A stretch of 64,000 bases of DNA from Antennarius striatus (taxonomy: Eukaryota; Chordata; Actinopteri; Lophiiformes; Antennariidae). The stretch is taken from assembly GCF_040054535.1 (NCBI RefSeq), contig NC_090789.1:4243197-4307196 (forward strand), given 5' to 3'. Shown here piece after piece: positions 18,060-52,245 of this stretch; position 1 is the first letter of the stretch; each line of letters begins with the position of its first letter. Made by a program: the position numbers and the translations under genes. Below the pieces are notes generated by a model. The model saw nothing but the letters and a program-made list of their open reading frames with translations. It searched no databases and was not told the origin of the DNA.

Positions 18060-18805
18060 AAAATAAATTTATGTTGCAGATGACATTGTGGTCTGCAGTG
18101 AGAGCAGGGAACAGGTGGAGGAGAAGCTGGAGAGGTGGAGGTTTGTCCTGGAAAGGAGAGGAATGAAGGTTAGCGGCAGTAAGACAGAGTGGGAGAGTGA
18201 GGTTACAGGGAGAAGAGATCAAGAAGGTGGAGGATTTTAAGTACTTAGGGTCAACAGTCCAGAGCAATGGAGAGTGTGGAAAAGAGGTGAAGAAGCGTGT
18301 ACAGGCAGGATGGAACGGGTGGAGGAAAGTGTCGGGTGTGATAGAAGAGTTTCAGCTAAAATGAAAGGAAAGGTGTACAAAACTGTGGTGAGACCAGCGA
18401 TGTTGTTTGGTCTAGAGACAGTGTCACTGAAGAAAAGACAGGAGGCAGAGCTGGAGGTAGCAGAGATGAAGATGCTGAGGTTCTCTCTGGGAGTGACCAG
18501 GAAGGATAGGATCAGGAATGAGTACATCAGAGGGACAGCACATGTTAGAGGTTTTGGAGATAAAGTCAGAGAGGCCAGACTGAGATGGTTTGGACATGTC
18601 CAGAGGAGATAGTGAATATATTGGTAGAAGGATGTTGAGTTTTGATGCCTAGAAGAAGACCAAAGAGGAGGTTTATGGATGTAGTGGAAGAGGACATGAA
18701 GGTAGTTGGTGTGAGAGAAGAGGATGCAGAAGACAGGGTTAGATGGAGGCAACTGATTCGCTGTGGAGACCTCTGAAGGGACAAGCTGAAAGGAAAGAAA
18801 GAAAT
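18060..18805 (+). mobile_element. RTE-clade LINE, 3' fragment, inactive
   Basis: A truncated non-LTR retrotransposon. It begins inside the reverse transcriptase at the catalytic YVADD motif (GAT GAC at 18079-18084), followed by CSESREQVEEKLERWRF and GMKVSGSKTEW, then KVEDFKYLGSTVQSNGE, VYKTVVRPAMLFGLETV, EMKMLRFSLGVTRKDRIRNE and AEDRVRWRQLIRCGDL. This order and wording fit the fish RTE (Rex3/BovB-like) C-terminal domain. The reading frame is broken: about three frame changes, an internal loss near 18190, and a stop at 18610-18612. It ends in a GAAA-rich tail. The endonuclease and the RT N-terminus are absent, which is the usual result of 5' truncation at insertion. Antisense ORFs at 18013-18784 are shadows of it. 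Confidence 0.85.
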
Positions 18806-20330
18806 GTTACTGAGGTGGAGCTTAATTTATCTGCTCCACATATTTGATTATGTTCTTTTACTGGATATAAGTTCTAAAGATGTCATCATGCATCTGCCAC
18901 ACCTCAATGTATGACGTTCATAATTTTTTTAACTTTGAAAAGTATAGTAACACGTATTATAATTTATGCAGTTTGTATAAGTGTTCTCTTACATTTTGCT
19001 GCATTTCTGAGAGCACAGAGTAGAATCAAATAGCCTGAAGGAAATCACACAGCTTTGCATGTTAATCATAAATTCATGATGAGTGGAGTGAAGCGAACAA
19101 TATGTGCATTCATGCTCATTGCACGGCTGTTTCAGCTGCGGGTGTTTAACAGTTTAGCACTCAGATACTGTATTTTGTCTCCACTATCTCAATGGATGAA
19201 ATTCAAATGTCGCACATAGACAGAGAGAAAGAGAGCTCACACCAAATGTTTGAACTGGGGAATTCTGTTGGTCACTTTGTTAATATCCTGTTTTTTATCT
19301 TCCACTAGATGACACTGTTGCATAGTTTTGCAGCTGATCCAAGCAGGGCTGGTTGTTCATTGATTTATTTGTTGATTCCTCTGCATTCACGGAGAGATAT
19401 TTACCGTAACTCTTGGATGTAGTAAATAATGAAATGTGTTTTACCACAAATGTTTGGTTTTTCCTTTGTCAAAGGATTATCATTATTTTACAACCAACAG
19501 CTTAATTAAAGAAACACTAAAAGTGTATATGGTTTGTCACTCTTGTGAAGGTGTACAAAAGGTCATTTCTAATGTAATGATACAGTGACAACTTGAGAAT
19601 TCAAGTCCAGCCAATATTCTCAATTTAAGGGCAATCAAATTTTATGTTCCTTATAAATGTGAGGGGAATTGTTTCAAGAGGCCTTAAGTTTATACTAGAA
19701 TATATCTTCTCCCTATTTAATATAAACCTAGTAATTTTAATTATATTCTATCCACAATTTATTTTCTTCTTCTTAGTTTTATTCGTCTTCTCATCTTGTT
19801 TGTTTGTTTTGAGTGCTGCTTCAACATGTGAATTTCCCAGTTTGGGATCAATAAAGTACTATAGTTCAAATTAATCCTTTTATTTGAGTGATGGTCATTC
19901 GTTTAACATTTTTTCATCGTGCTTGTTGTTCATGGCCGTGTGGCCACGGATGTTGTGCTGTGGTTTGTTTTGTTTTTTTAAACAAAAAAATAAAAACATA
20001 AAAACAAAAAAATAAATGAATAAAATACTTGATATATGAGGTAAAAATAGTTTCATTGGCATTCAAGAGCCACTTTGTTTGCTCCAGCTGACTCAACAAT
20101 GCAGCTTCTGTCGTGAAGCCTGAGAGAGCGGTGATTGTCCTTTCAAAATAAAACCCAATAATTTTAGAGAATTTTGTGTGTCGTCGTTTTAGGACTAAAT
20201 TAAGGTATAAACTCAAAATAATCCCAAAATGTCACATAAAAGATGAGCCAACTTCACGCGGGACCAGAGCACAGCGTCATATATAGGAATTAATCCAAAG
20301 AGGATTAAAAGAGAAAGTAATCTAGCGTTG
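18806..20330. other. Intergenic region upstream of necab1
   Basis: AT-rich, no gene seen. The stretch at 19640-19860 ends in a LINE-like tail, listed separately. The last hundred bases before 20474 become GC-richer and are probably the necab1 promoter and 5' UTR. Confidence 0.45.
19640..19858 (+). repeat. 3' end of an L2-like LINE or its SINE
   Basis: A T-rich block is followed by 'tgtgaatttcccagtttggg' and 'atcaataaagtact' (19829-19861), the conserved tail that fish L2-type elements share with their SINEs. No coding part is preserved. Confidence 0.45.
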
Positions 20331-20473
20331 TATTGTGAAACAAACATCCGGAAGCGGTGCGTCTCGCTCCAGCTGGCTTGACGCTGGAGTCGCTCCTTCT
20401 GGCCAGCAGCTTCAATCAGATCAGGTTGAAGCCTCACATTCCTCCGCAGTTCGCAGGAGCAGCGACGTCGTGA
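20330..20473 (+). promoter_or_regulatory. necab1 5' UTR and likely promoter
   Basis: The 140 bp before the ATG is GC-richer than its flanks ('ccggaagcggtgcgtctcgc', 'gcagcgacgtcgtga') and has no upstream in-frame ATG joined to the coding sequence. It includes CCGGAAG, an ETS-type site. The transcription start cannot be placed from sequence alone. Confidence 0.35.
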
Positions 20474-41626
<21,153 letters not shown>

Positions 41627-41940
41627 AAGCGGACGAGCACCCTCTCAGATCATCGCTGACGAGTGCACAGAACAAATATCCACGTTACAACACACACAGT
41701 CATAGTGATTAGTGTCACATTTATTACCTTCATGTTCCTTCATTGTTTAGCAGTGGGTGACATAACTCACGTGTATTTGTTTAAACGCCTAGAAGACACT
41801 CTGACGTCGTAAAAAATCAAAAGTAATGTCTCATCTGACAGAGATCCGTCTGCTGGTGTGACGTCATCACTGTGTTTTGATGCCTCCTGCAGTCCAGAGG
41901 AGAAAAACAGACGAGATGAAGTGTGCTGTGAATGTACATG

Positions 41941-42093
<153 letters not shown>

Positions 42094-42218
42094 TGGAGAA
42101 AGAGCAGGGGAGCAATTATAATTGTATTGATTGTAGCAGCTCTGGGGAGCTCGTTCAACCATTATTCTCTTGTTTCTATATTTAATGTGTCAAACTGAGA
42201 TAAAATCTGTTCGTCCTA

Positions 42219-42224
42219 AATAAA
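42219..42224 (+). terminator. necab1 poly(A) signal
   Basis: Canonical AATAAA about 590 bp after the stop codon. A T/GT-rich stretch ('attatattgttgtgt') follows within 20 bp, as expected of a cleavage site. Confidence 0.6.
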
Positions 42225-42239
42225 GACAATATTATATTG

Positions 42240-44216
42240 TTGTGTACACCCTGTGCAGCTCCTCTCATTTTTATTCACCAATAGCTAGATAAATAAATCT
42301 ACAGGTTTTTAACAAGCGTTTATCCCCACCGTGTGGACAAGTAGCGGTACTACAGCAGGATATAACTACAGCGTCTGCTGATAGAAGAAAAAAAAAATCA
42401 CGTCTAAGCATTCAAATTTACTTTTATTCAATTTTACTACAAATTTTAACCAGAAATTTAAGAGAAAAACTGAATAGATTTGATGAGATCTAGCAGACAT
42501 GTTTGGAGGCGCCTCACAGGTGTTCTCACTTGTCATTGGTTAGACATTCTGTTTCTGCATAGTTAACTGGAGCCCTTGCCTGCAGAACTCCACCATCAAT
42601 AGACCAATCAGAATCCTGGGAGCAGTCTTCATTAAATCAGAAGTGGAAATACCTGTGTGTGGTATGAAAGAGCTCAGAACTGGAGCTTTTTGGTATCAAA
42701 CGTCAAACATATTAAATATTAATATCAAACATCTGGTGATGGATGTAGTTATAGTCCTGATCTACATCACTGATGTTCATCATGGTTCTACCTGAAACCA
42801 AACCAGATAGGAAAGGACTAGGACGAGTAGTTATTTTGTAATAATTCAGAATATAACTATGAAATATAAATTTTGAATATAAATTTTGCCCTGCTACATG
42901 TTCTTTAAGTGCTGCATTTTAGTAAAATTGAAACCGAAAGGATGAAAAAAGTTGAGTCTGCTCGATTATCAGATCTGAAGGAAATCCCAGAATTAAATAA
43001 CTTTTTAAAATCATTTTCACAAATTAAAAGATCTGGGGAACAAAGCAGGTGGTTGTTTTTTTTCCATTTAGTTCATACGATTTCTTTTACAATCTGAGAA
43101 ATAACTGAAATAAGAAGCTGTCTCACAACGACACCGTCCGTTTTTGAATTTTATTGATAAATTATTTTTAAAAAGATCCACAAGCCAACGTCTTCTTCCA
43201 CCTCTCATTACAACTCTGTTAATTTGAAATATGTACAAAGTTAGTAGTTCCTGCTTCATCATTGACATCACATTCAAAATAAGGGTTAGACGTTTAAAGT
43301 TTGCCTCAGGATGTGGAGTTAGCCTACAGAGATGCTAGCTAGCACAGATTTCACTGGAGGACAGGGCGGTCCACATAAGCGAAGAGGAAGAGGAGGAGGA
43401 GGATGAGGAAGAGGGCTGACATTCTACAGGCAGAGGGAGAAAAGACTGGAGCGTCGCACACTTGAGCTACCTCTCATACAACAAACAAGTCAACATGCAA
43501 ACTGGAGTCGCCACGCTTTCAATTTTCCACCAGTGGGAAGGCAACAAAAATCAGTAAAATGAACATAACTAAAAAAATGTGTTATTGCTGTTCAGAGTTA
43601 AAAATTTCAACCAAAAAAATTAACACCTTAAAATAATCTACGAATGATGCTCGACTAACGCTGGGTGGCAAAGTTGGCACACGTGTGTACTTCAAGAGGA
43701 TTTATTTTAAAAGTTCATTTCAACAGTTAAAAATCTAAACAATACTATGTCAGTGTATATGGTAGTATAACTGTTATAATACAGGATGGATGCACTGCTT
43801 TCAGCAGCTGGACTAGCAGCAAAATAACACACACTTGCATGTAATTGCGATGCAGTGGGCAAAGTGTTCTCTCATTTTGGTCAACAACAAACAAACAAAA
43901 AAAAATCAAGCAGTAATCAATCAGGCTGCTGAAAAACAAATAAAATATCTGTATTCTGCATCTGTATTCATCAAGAAAAATCACATTTGAACGTTATGAC
44001 ATCTGTATTCTGGAGGATTTCGACAAAGAACCCAAACATACAGGACACCCTCCCCCACCCCCAACACCTGTTTAACACACTCCAATCCACACACTCTGCA
44101 GACACACAGCTCTGTTGAACATGCCCGCTTTAAAATCTGAACAAGATGAAGAAACTAAAAGGGTGGTTTGTTCTTCCAGCTGAGCCGAATGGGGTCACTG
44201 CCGGGTCCGACCCCGT
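42240..44216 (-). other. Space between convergent necab1 and pip4p2; probable pip4p2 3' UTR
   Basis: No coding ORF is seen. Minus-strand AATAAA signals (TTTATT on the plus strand) occur at 43150-43155 and near 43700, either of which could end pip4p2. I looked for the small C8orf88 gene, which lies between NECAB1 and PIP4P2 in human as I recall, and did not see it. Confidence 0.45.
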
Positions 44217-47200
44217 CTAGGCGAAGCTGTTCTCCGGGTAGCTGACTTTGATGGCGCCCCAGTAGCAGGCCCGTATCAGACAGATGAGGCCCAGCAGGTA
44301 GGCGAATGCCCACGATACGTATGTGGCATTATAACGACTGGCGAAGCCCCGAGTCCCAACCTGTTAAAACAGACAGGAGGAAGAGGAGGAGGAGGAGTTC
44401 CCAGGAAGGTAAAGATTTTAGCCGTGACCCAATCCTGGATAAGCAGTCAGTGTTACACGGATAAGCCTTTACTGGCTTATTTTACCGTCTGACAAAGACT
44501 ACTTACTGTTAAACCCACGCCGATGAAAATGCAGATCATTCCTACAGTTATATAAGCGCAACAGCGCCGCCTAGGGAGCGCACTGCCCACAGAGGATCTG
44601 CACAGAGAAGCAGAAAAAGTGACTGTTAAGGGGATTCAGGATAGGAGGACATGAAAGCAAATGATGCATTTAAGATATTTTTATGTTCTGGTTCTTATTT
44701 TGAGTATTTTTAAATGGAATGAAATGCCAAGATGTAAAGTTAAAATCAAAGAAACAAATATATGTGAAACAATTTCTTTAAATGATGCGACTCATCTTTT
44801 CTACGATTCTGCTGCACCAAAGCCTCTCCAATGATTGGAAAGCAAAGGGAAAAATATTTAAAAAGTCTTTTTCTCCACACGTCGCAATCTGTGAGCTGCT
44901 CATGCTCACTGTGTGCAACACTTCTGTGTTATATCAAACACGGTCCCTCACAGACAGACAGAAAAACAGATTCTAAAGTTATACGTTTTACGTGTCAGCA
45001 CCTCAGACTCCAGCTAACCCAGATCAACAACTCGTTTTGTCCTTCACTACTACTTTCCTGTCCTCCCTCCTCCCTCTCAGCTCCCACATGCTTCTCATGT
45101 GACGGGACTCAAGCATTCTTCTGCGATCGCTGGCCTTCAGATGGCTTAAGGGGGTCTGATCACAGGATTTCTTACCTCCTCTGACTCCATCTTAAAACAT
45201 TCTCCTCCTGCTTTCACGTTTGATCCATGCTTTACTCGCCGTTTAGATTCAAACCGCCTGACGGCCTTGTTCATTTGACCTATGACCTACAGTATATGCA
45301 TTTGAGAAGCTATAAGCTGCTAGAGGTTTGTGAGAATCATATCGACAATGAAAGTCAATTATTATCTATTAAAACTTCCTTCTCCTCTAATGAAGAGTTT
45401 TGCAACAGCATTCCAGTAGGAATAAGAGTGTTATGTTAAAAGTAGATATGTTTGTGCGAGTTCTTCTTAGCTTTGTGGCTTTATAACACACTGAGGAACA
45501 CAAAGCTCAGCTACAACAAGTCCTTTCAGAAAGCAACAGTGACATCACATGAGAATTTTGTGCTTTATGACTCAAACTCCTCCGGGATCCCCCGGGGGCA
45601 ACGTCACAAATCCCTTAAACCTAGAGATCAATCTAGAAATTGAAATGAGAAGAAACAGTTTAAAGAAAACAGCCGTTCACATCGGGGACACAATTTCTTT
45701 ACAAGATTAAGTTTTACAAAATATTTTAATTCAAATTTGTGTTAAAAGTTATCTAAAGACTGGAAAAGAAATCCTAAAAACAAACATTTCACAGCATCAA
45801 AGTAAAAACAGACTCACATTTTTTTGCAGTGTGGACACTTGGCGAGTGTATTAAACCGTAGCTCCATCCACTGTGGGGGAAACGAGAGAAGAGACACTAT
45901 TAACACCTGTAACACTGCAATCCCAACGCAACACCTACTGAATGATCAGGAATGATTATAAATCTTATAAATCTTTTATTTCTACATTTGAGAAATTATC
46001 ATCTAATTATTCTTAGAATATATTAGTTCTGATGTGATTTCCAGATTTCACTGGAGCAGGTTAGGCTGTTGTTAATATGTCCACCAGTATGACCAGCTTT
46101 CTCAACCTGTTGTTGTGCTGGGGGGGAGCCATCACTGGGGAGGCCAGACATTGGCTGGGATGACCTGGCGTCCTCACTGCCCTACGGACGGCGCAAGCAA
46201 CAGTGTGCACACGTTAAGAGGACAACAACGCTGATTTTGACATGCAAGTTGGTGTCCCAGCCACTCAGCGAGACACCTAGCTGTTTTTTTTTAACTGAAT
46301 TGCATCAATATAAATAGAAATTCTGTGATGCATGTCAAAAATACTGATATTGTCCTCAAGGTTGAAGGATGACAACTTCAATCTCAAAAAGGTTACAACC
46401 AGGTCAAGTGAGGAAAGGAAATAAATGACAAATAAATACCAGAATCTACATAGAATCTATAGATTATTACAACTAAATGCATCCCCAGGATTCTGCAACA
46501 ACAGGGTTTCTATATTATTAACACAAGCAACTCTGACTGGTGATGTTCCTGGTTTTGGTGGGTGTACACACCAGGAAGGTGTTGCCGCAGTGACCGCAGA
46601 CCACCCTCATCCCCTCTGGCTGGATGGGCAGAGCCGGCTGGGCCGGCTGCTCCTCGGGGATCACCATCACCGGGCTCAGATTTATGATGCGTCTGCTATT
46701 GGAAGAACAAGCAAATGGACAAGCTGATGATGAAATGAAGACAAGTAAACTACAAAGTGTGAAACTAATGAAAGGCTTTGATTTGTTATCTGCTGCTTGC
46801 CACCTACCAGTTTGGTCGAGGACATCCTATCCTCCTGGACGTGTCTTTACAGATGAGCAGGCAGTTGCAGGGACACCTCACGTATTTCTTCCCCATTGGA
46901 GGGTTCTTTATGGGCTGAAATGCAACACGTCAGTCAACTCAGTTTCTTATTGGAAGATGGAAGAGGAAAGCAGCTGATGAAGGTAACAGACTTTTAGACA
47001 GAAGGTGGGCAAAAACAAAATATATTTGCTTTCAAGCCATGAAAAACAAATTAGCTGAGGTTCAGTTCATATAATGTCTGAAACATATGTCATATATTCA
47101 TGTCTGATGAATCTGAATTGAAATAATTCGCAGCATCACGTTAATCTGAGTGCTGCTTTGGGTCCAGTGTAACAGAATGTCATCAGCTGGATGCTGACGC

Positions 47201-50200
47201 TCGACCTCCACAAATATCAATCAGGAAAATGGCATTTCCCATCTGAGTGTTAGCGATGACAGCTATTCATTCTTCCGCTGCCTTCACTGTCATTATCAGT
47301 TTATCAAGATGAGACACAGACGGTGCATTGAAAGTCATCTGGAGCAACAATTGTTGGGCTTCTACATCATCTGCTAAAACCCTATAGATGAACATCACCA
47401 AATTAAAAATGGGAAAGAAATCGCAGAAACCCACAACAAACAGTTCCTCTTCAGATCTCTGGTCGATTGCGTGTTTTGAACTGAAGAAAAAATGTGCAAA
47501 AAGCTGCAGATGCCTGTGGAAACTGTAAAAACAGAGCGCTCCAAGCCGCAAATCTGATGAAACAGAAGACGAAACAATTGCAGTGACAACACCGACAAGC
47601 TTTCGTAGCTTCATCGCTGTGGCCTCCGCTTACCGTGGCTTCGTTGCAGATTGTGCACTTAACCACATGCTGATGCAGCTTCCCATCCAGGTTGATGAGC
47701 GACTGGCATACGCGGCAGTTGATGACAGGAACGCCACCGGCATCGGGGCTGGCGATGGCCGTGTAGGGAGGAGGTAGTTCAGCTTTATGAGAGGGGCAAA
47801 GAAAAAAAACACGACAACACACAGCCGACTGTTAACGGCATGAATCTGATCAGGAGGGAAAGATACACAGAGGAAAATCATGAGGTGCAAAATTACTAAA
47901 TTCAGGGTCAGAATGTGTGTGTTGTTTAATTCCCTAATGGGGGGGGCAGGTTAGCAGCTGCAAACAGGTGCTAATTATTGTATTTACAGAGCAACATCCA
48001 AATTAGCCTGCAGGAGCACGTGCTAAAAAATTGGTAACACACATTGGTATAGATCCTGTTAATGAAAGAAACACCCATTAATAACATTAATAAAAATATA
48101 CTGTCTCGTTTCAAATCATGACATCAGTCTCTATTTATGTAAAAATACTTTAAACAAAGCTGAAAAAGTCATCAATCCTTCAAAAAGGAGATTAAGAATA
48201 TTTTTATGTCGTTTCTAAGTAATGAGACTACGTTCAATGCCCTCCTTACAAACCATCACATCCTGGTTTATGTTGGGCTGCAGACACACATTCTGTATGT
48301 CAACCCATGACAGAGGAGTGTGTGGCTCTAATGGTTCAACATGTCACTTGTGTGTTTGCATGGCACTGAGATTCATGGTTAACAAAGGAACAATGGCCCC
48401 TTCAGGACCCCTCAGTGCTATGCTGCTGTTAGCATGTGACATTAGAGTCGGGCTTCTTTCTGATGGATATTCTAAGGATGTACAAATATGCCGTTCAACT
48501 ACATGCATGTAACACATACTAACGACATGCATGTATCACATACAGCAATACAATAAACACTCCTATAGGATAAAATGTCTGCAGACCTACTAGGTTAACC
48601 TCTTAATGTCTTTGGTAATGTGGCTAACAAGCATCTGAACTGAAGAGAGGTCTTCAGTGGGTTTTTTTGTCTAATCAACAAAAAAACCCAAAAAATTTAC
48701 TGTCAGAAAGAATGACCAAATTCTGGTCACACTTCAAATGAGCTCTTTGCTGCCTAATCCCTCCTTAGCATTGTGTAATTAGCCTACATTCCTTGTGTTT
48801 ATAAGAGTTTTAATACATTTAATCTACCGGTTTGCACCAGTTACTACTACTATTACTACAGTATTTAAAGCTTCACAGCCTGCATGCATAAAAGCAATGA
48901 TCTTATATCACGTATAAAAAATGAAATTTAAACATCAACACTGAATAAATTTCGCAATTTGTTGTCACTTGGTCTTGAAAATTTTGAAACTAAGAAAGTA
49001 AAAAGAACAAAAAACAAGGAAAAATACTTTTTATATAAAAAGACAGTAAAATATCAGATAAAAATGATTTGCTTTGATTTAATTTCAAATGTGCCTCACC
49101 AGTTAAACACGCTGCCGATCTAACTGATCTTCTAAAATGCCTTAGCAGTATGTTTTTAAATCCTGGACACCACACATGCAATTGATTGATGAGTCATCAA
49201 TCAAAAGTTTAAACTAATAAAAGAATGATGAGTCGTGGGAAAAACAACCAACAGCCAAGTGCAGTCTGTTGTGTCATTAAAGCCTGCATCTACTGATAAA
49301 CCAAAACATCTGACAAATGACCTGCTTCAATCTGGACTCACGTCTGAAACTGGACTGGAGCTGCTTGCGTGCATGACTAAAACTCCATATATACGGCAGC
49401 TATCTGTTTCCAGTGTCAGAGAATCAAAAAGGAAGACAAGAAGATTGCAAAAACAACACCATAACATGCAGCCGCCATCGCATCCTGCTGCCTTCGCTGC
49501 CTGGATGACTGTGGGATTTGTGGTTTGTGAGGAAGAAACTGATACGCAGACACGAGCTGCTCAGACAGGATTCTTGGTGCCCAAGTAGCATCAAAAAACA
49601 CTTCAGAAAGATAAAGCATGAGGCTAAAATGACTCTGCACGTTTCATGCTTCCCATTTCTGTCAAAAGATCCTTCCAAAACGATCCACACCACAAATTAG
49701 GAGATTTTTGGCACCATTTTCAGTCAAATCAGAAGAGAACAATATGAATGATGCTGCAAGAAAACTGGTCTCCCAGACAAGGAAAACCCTATAGGCCCCC
49801 CTAGGGTGGGAGTGGGGGGAAAAAAGGGAAGAAAATAAGGAAGTGGGCATCATTTATCGCCCACAGCGAGGCATCTGATCATTCAGGTGCAACCAAGGTC
49901 ATCCATCTCCGCCCTGAAACACCACCTCACTGTGGACACAGCTAACAGTGACCCTCCACCCGGAACCCATTGTAGGTTCGCTCAGTCGGTAAATGGGTCA
50001 GATGTGAAAGTGGTCATGACTTCAAAAAGGCAAGAGATTGTTGCCACGTTCACAATCAATATATATTTTTCCAATCCTAATCACAGCAGGTGATTAGGAT
50101 TAGTCAAAGACTCACTATGGAAACATAATGAATAGAAAAAGTCTTGTTGTTTTCAGACGTTTAAATGTAGACGTGTTTGATTTGCATGAGTCAGTTTGAG

Positions 50201-51454
50201 ATCTATCAGAAGACGTTTTATTTTTAAGTTTTATTACTTATTAAGACTCATAGTACAGTAAGTCTTAATTCATTTAAAATCTTCTTCTTTTTTTAGCATG
50301 AGCCATGAGACTCAAGAAACTAAGTTAATGCTATTGGCTGGAGTTTGCATCCCTAATTCCTTTCCAGAGTTAAAGTATTAATGGATAATCTGATGGTGAA
50401 ATACAAAATCTACAAGATAGGACGACTTCAGACAAAAATCTTTTTTCTTGTCTGTCTTATATTAACCTTTCACTCTGATAAAGAAATCAACCGGTCATTG
50501 AATTCTGTCTTTGGCAGCAGAGCAGCCGGTGTTGTGCCAAAGCAAAGACATCTCGCCACAAAGAGATGCAATCAGGAGACTTTGTCCACCAGTGGGTGGG
50601 GATGCATTCACACCACAGCGACATGTTGTTCAAACACATAACAAGATTAACGATAATTTGACTCAATCTTGGTGATTTAATTTTAAAGAAAAAGGAATTC
50701 CTATCCTCCTCCAGAGAGAAATAATGACGCGCGTCAACAGAAATCGATATTTCACTGCTGGAAAAGGAGAATCAGATCACACTAATCAGAAATATCAGAC
50801 ATGACAACAGATTTATGAGCCAAAATATCTAATTATGTTACCGTAACCTACATGGAACTGTTTACTAAGAATAACGTGGATGCTGAGCGTTTTCCAAGCG
50901 CAATTAAGCGTTTTATTTTAACCGTGTCAAAGGTGCGATTAATAATTTCGAGACGCCTTTGGAAGATTAATGCCAATTTTGGGGGATGCTCAGTCCAATT
51001 TTCATGAAAAGCACCTTTGACATCGATCTGGATCCAATCACAGTGGGACACATCTGGGCATTTTTATCGATTAGCAGCTGTGACAAAAAAGGTTTTGAAG
51101 GCAACCTTCATTCCGGATGGGTCCATTTAAATGCCCGCATGATTACGCGTCACGATTCGTTTTCCAGTCAGAACCAAAGGCTTGCTGTTATTGTAGGCCC
51201 CTCTTCTCTAACCCACTGCTCCAGTTCTCACAGTGGAGGCTCCACCTTTCCCTCAAATCCACAGCCACGGCTCTGCTGCAGTTTTTATTTTACGCACCAA
51301 CTCGATACGCCCAAAAATGATTCAGCACGCCAGCTCCTCCGTGTTTACCTCGGGGACTTGAATCCTGCAGGTATGGGGGAGCCGTGGGTGTCACATTCTC
51401 GGAGTTGGGTCCCGACAGCAGCGGAGATCGTTCGTCCAAGCCGTCGGAGGCCAT
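44217..51454 (-). CDS. pip4p2: Type 2 phosphatidylinositol-4,5-bisphosphate 4-phosphatase (TMEM55A)
   Basis: Seven exons on the minus strand: 51454-51349, 47782-47634, 46914-46808, 46695-46572, 45870-45818, 44597-44507 and 44360-44217. They join in consistent phase to 257 residues, the same length as I recall for human. The N-terminus is [15 protein letters not shown], with an ERSPLL dileucine-type sorting motif, followed by a Pro-rich PTAPPYLQ...LPPPYTAI stretch. Cysteine pairs (CRVC, CTIC, CPCNC, CGHC, CPHC) suggest zinc binding. The CX5R motif CKDTSRR places Cys107 and Arg113, matching the known active site. Two membrane helices follow at about 193-213 and 224-246, and the protein ends SYPENSFA. 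Known role: removes the 4-phosphate of PI(4,5)P2 on late endosomes, lysosomes and phagosomes. The ATG at 51454 is preferred to upstream in-frame codons because it matches the family start. All key residues are present. Confidence 0.95.
47783..51348 (-). other. pip4p2 intron 1
   Basis: A 3.6-kb intron with no recognisable gene. It contains a 12-bp hairpin at 50073-50101, listed separately. The ORF at 49235-49588 has no domain I know and is most likely chance. Confidence 0.6.
50073..50101. repeat. Perfect 12-bp hairpin with TAATC motifs
   Basis: Arms AATCCTAATCAC and GTGATTAGGATT pair perfectly around a 5-nt loop (agcag). Each arm contains TAATC or its complement, the core of paired-type and OTX homeodomain sites. 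Lies in pip4p2 intron 1. Confidence 0.8.
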
Positions 51455-51710
51455 GTCGTTCACCGTGAGACAGGACGCGGCGGGCGCGACGGGGGAGTCT
51501 CCTGACTGCACCAAGTCTTCCCTCAGCACGAAGGAGCAGCCGGGTCCTGATTGTCGGTGCCGAGTTGCTCCGGTCCAAGCAGCCGGTGACGGCAGCCCCG
51601 TGGGAGGTGGAGCTACGGATTGAGCCACGCCCCTCACTGACGTGCCCCCGGCGCTGAGAAGCGGCCCATATTTATGGAGCGCCGCACCAATATAATACTG
51701 TGAAGAAATT
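51380..51710 (-). promoter_or_regulatory. CpG-rich pip4p2 promoter and first exon
   Basis: CpG density rises sharply here (for example 'gacgcggcgggcgcgacggg'), across the pip4p2 start codon. Read leftwards from about 51700, the minus strand shows an inverted CCAAT (ATTGG), then 'ccataaatatgg' as an AT-rich core element, then the 5' UTR. This is the pattern of a CpG-island promoter. The exact transcription start is not visible. Confidence 0.55.
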
Positions 51711-52074
51711 TGTATGACATATTTACAGACATGAAATTACTTTTAATTTTTTTAATTTACACTATATTTTCAGGGATAAGTGAAATGTGCATAAATGTTC
51801 CTTAAATCCAGAAAATAGATGCATTTGTTGTTACCGTGAAGGATAAAGTAGTGAATCAAAAAGAGAAGTATCCGAGTTGGCCGCTAGATGTCGCTGTGGC
51901 ACCACTCAACACCAGACTCGACTCCTGACGTCAGAGCTGGATGCAGATCACCCACGTTTATCCGAGCTTCTGTTTGTTTGTTGACAGGTCACTGTTTAAA
52001 AAAAAAGGCCAAAGAAATGACTGCTGAATAAATTTATAAATAGCAGATGGATAGATTTATACATTTATAAATCT

Positions 52075-52245
52075 ATTCATCCATCCATCCATCCATGCAT
52101 TTTTGTAGACAAGAAGCCCGCAATCACCGCTTATCTGCCTTATCCATGGATCATGGGGTCTGTTGGAGCCTATCCCAGCTCACTTTGGTAGAGAGGCAGG
52201 GAACACCCTGGACGTTTTGCCAGTTTACCAAATTCAAACATGACC
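52075..52245 (+). repeat. Teleost repeat copy with (ATCC)n head
   Basis: Opens with 'catccatccatccatccatg', continues 'accgcttatctgccttatcc' and 'ctgttggagcctatcccagctc', then 'gagaggcagggaacaccctgg'. This is the same dispersed family as at 1993, 6505 and 9310, here with its simple-repeat end preserved. Confidence 0.7.

Noticed and set aside
18013-18784. Minus-strand ORFs of 84, 171 and 72 codons
   Set aside because: They are antisense to the RTE LINE fragment, whose plus-strand translation is recognisable.
51384-51623. 79-codon plus-strand ORF
   Set aside because: It is antisense to pip4p2 exon 1 in CpG-rich DNA, where long chance ORFs are common.
51666-51680. ccatatttatgg as a CArG (SRF) box
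   Set aside because: It has eight A/T bases between CC and GG where the CArG consensus has six; kept only as an AT-rich core element of the pip4p2 promoter.
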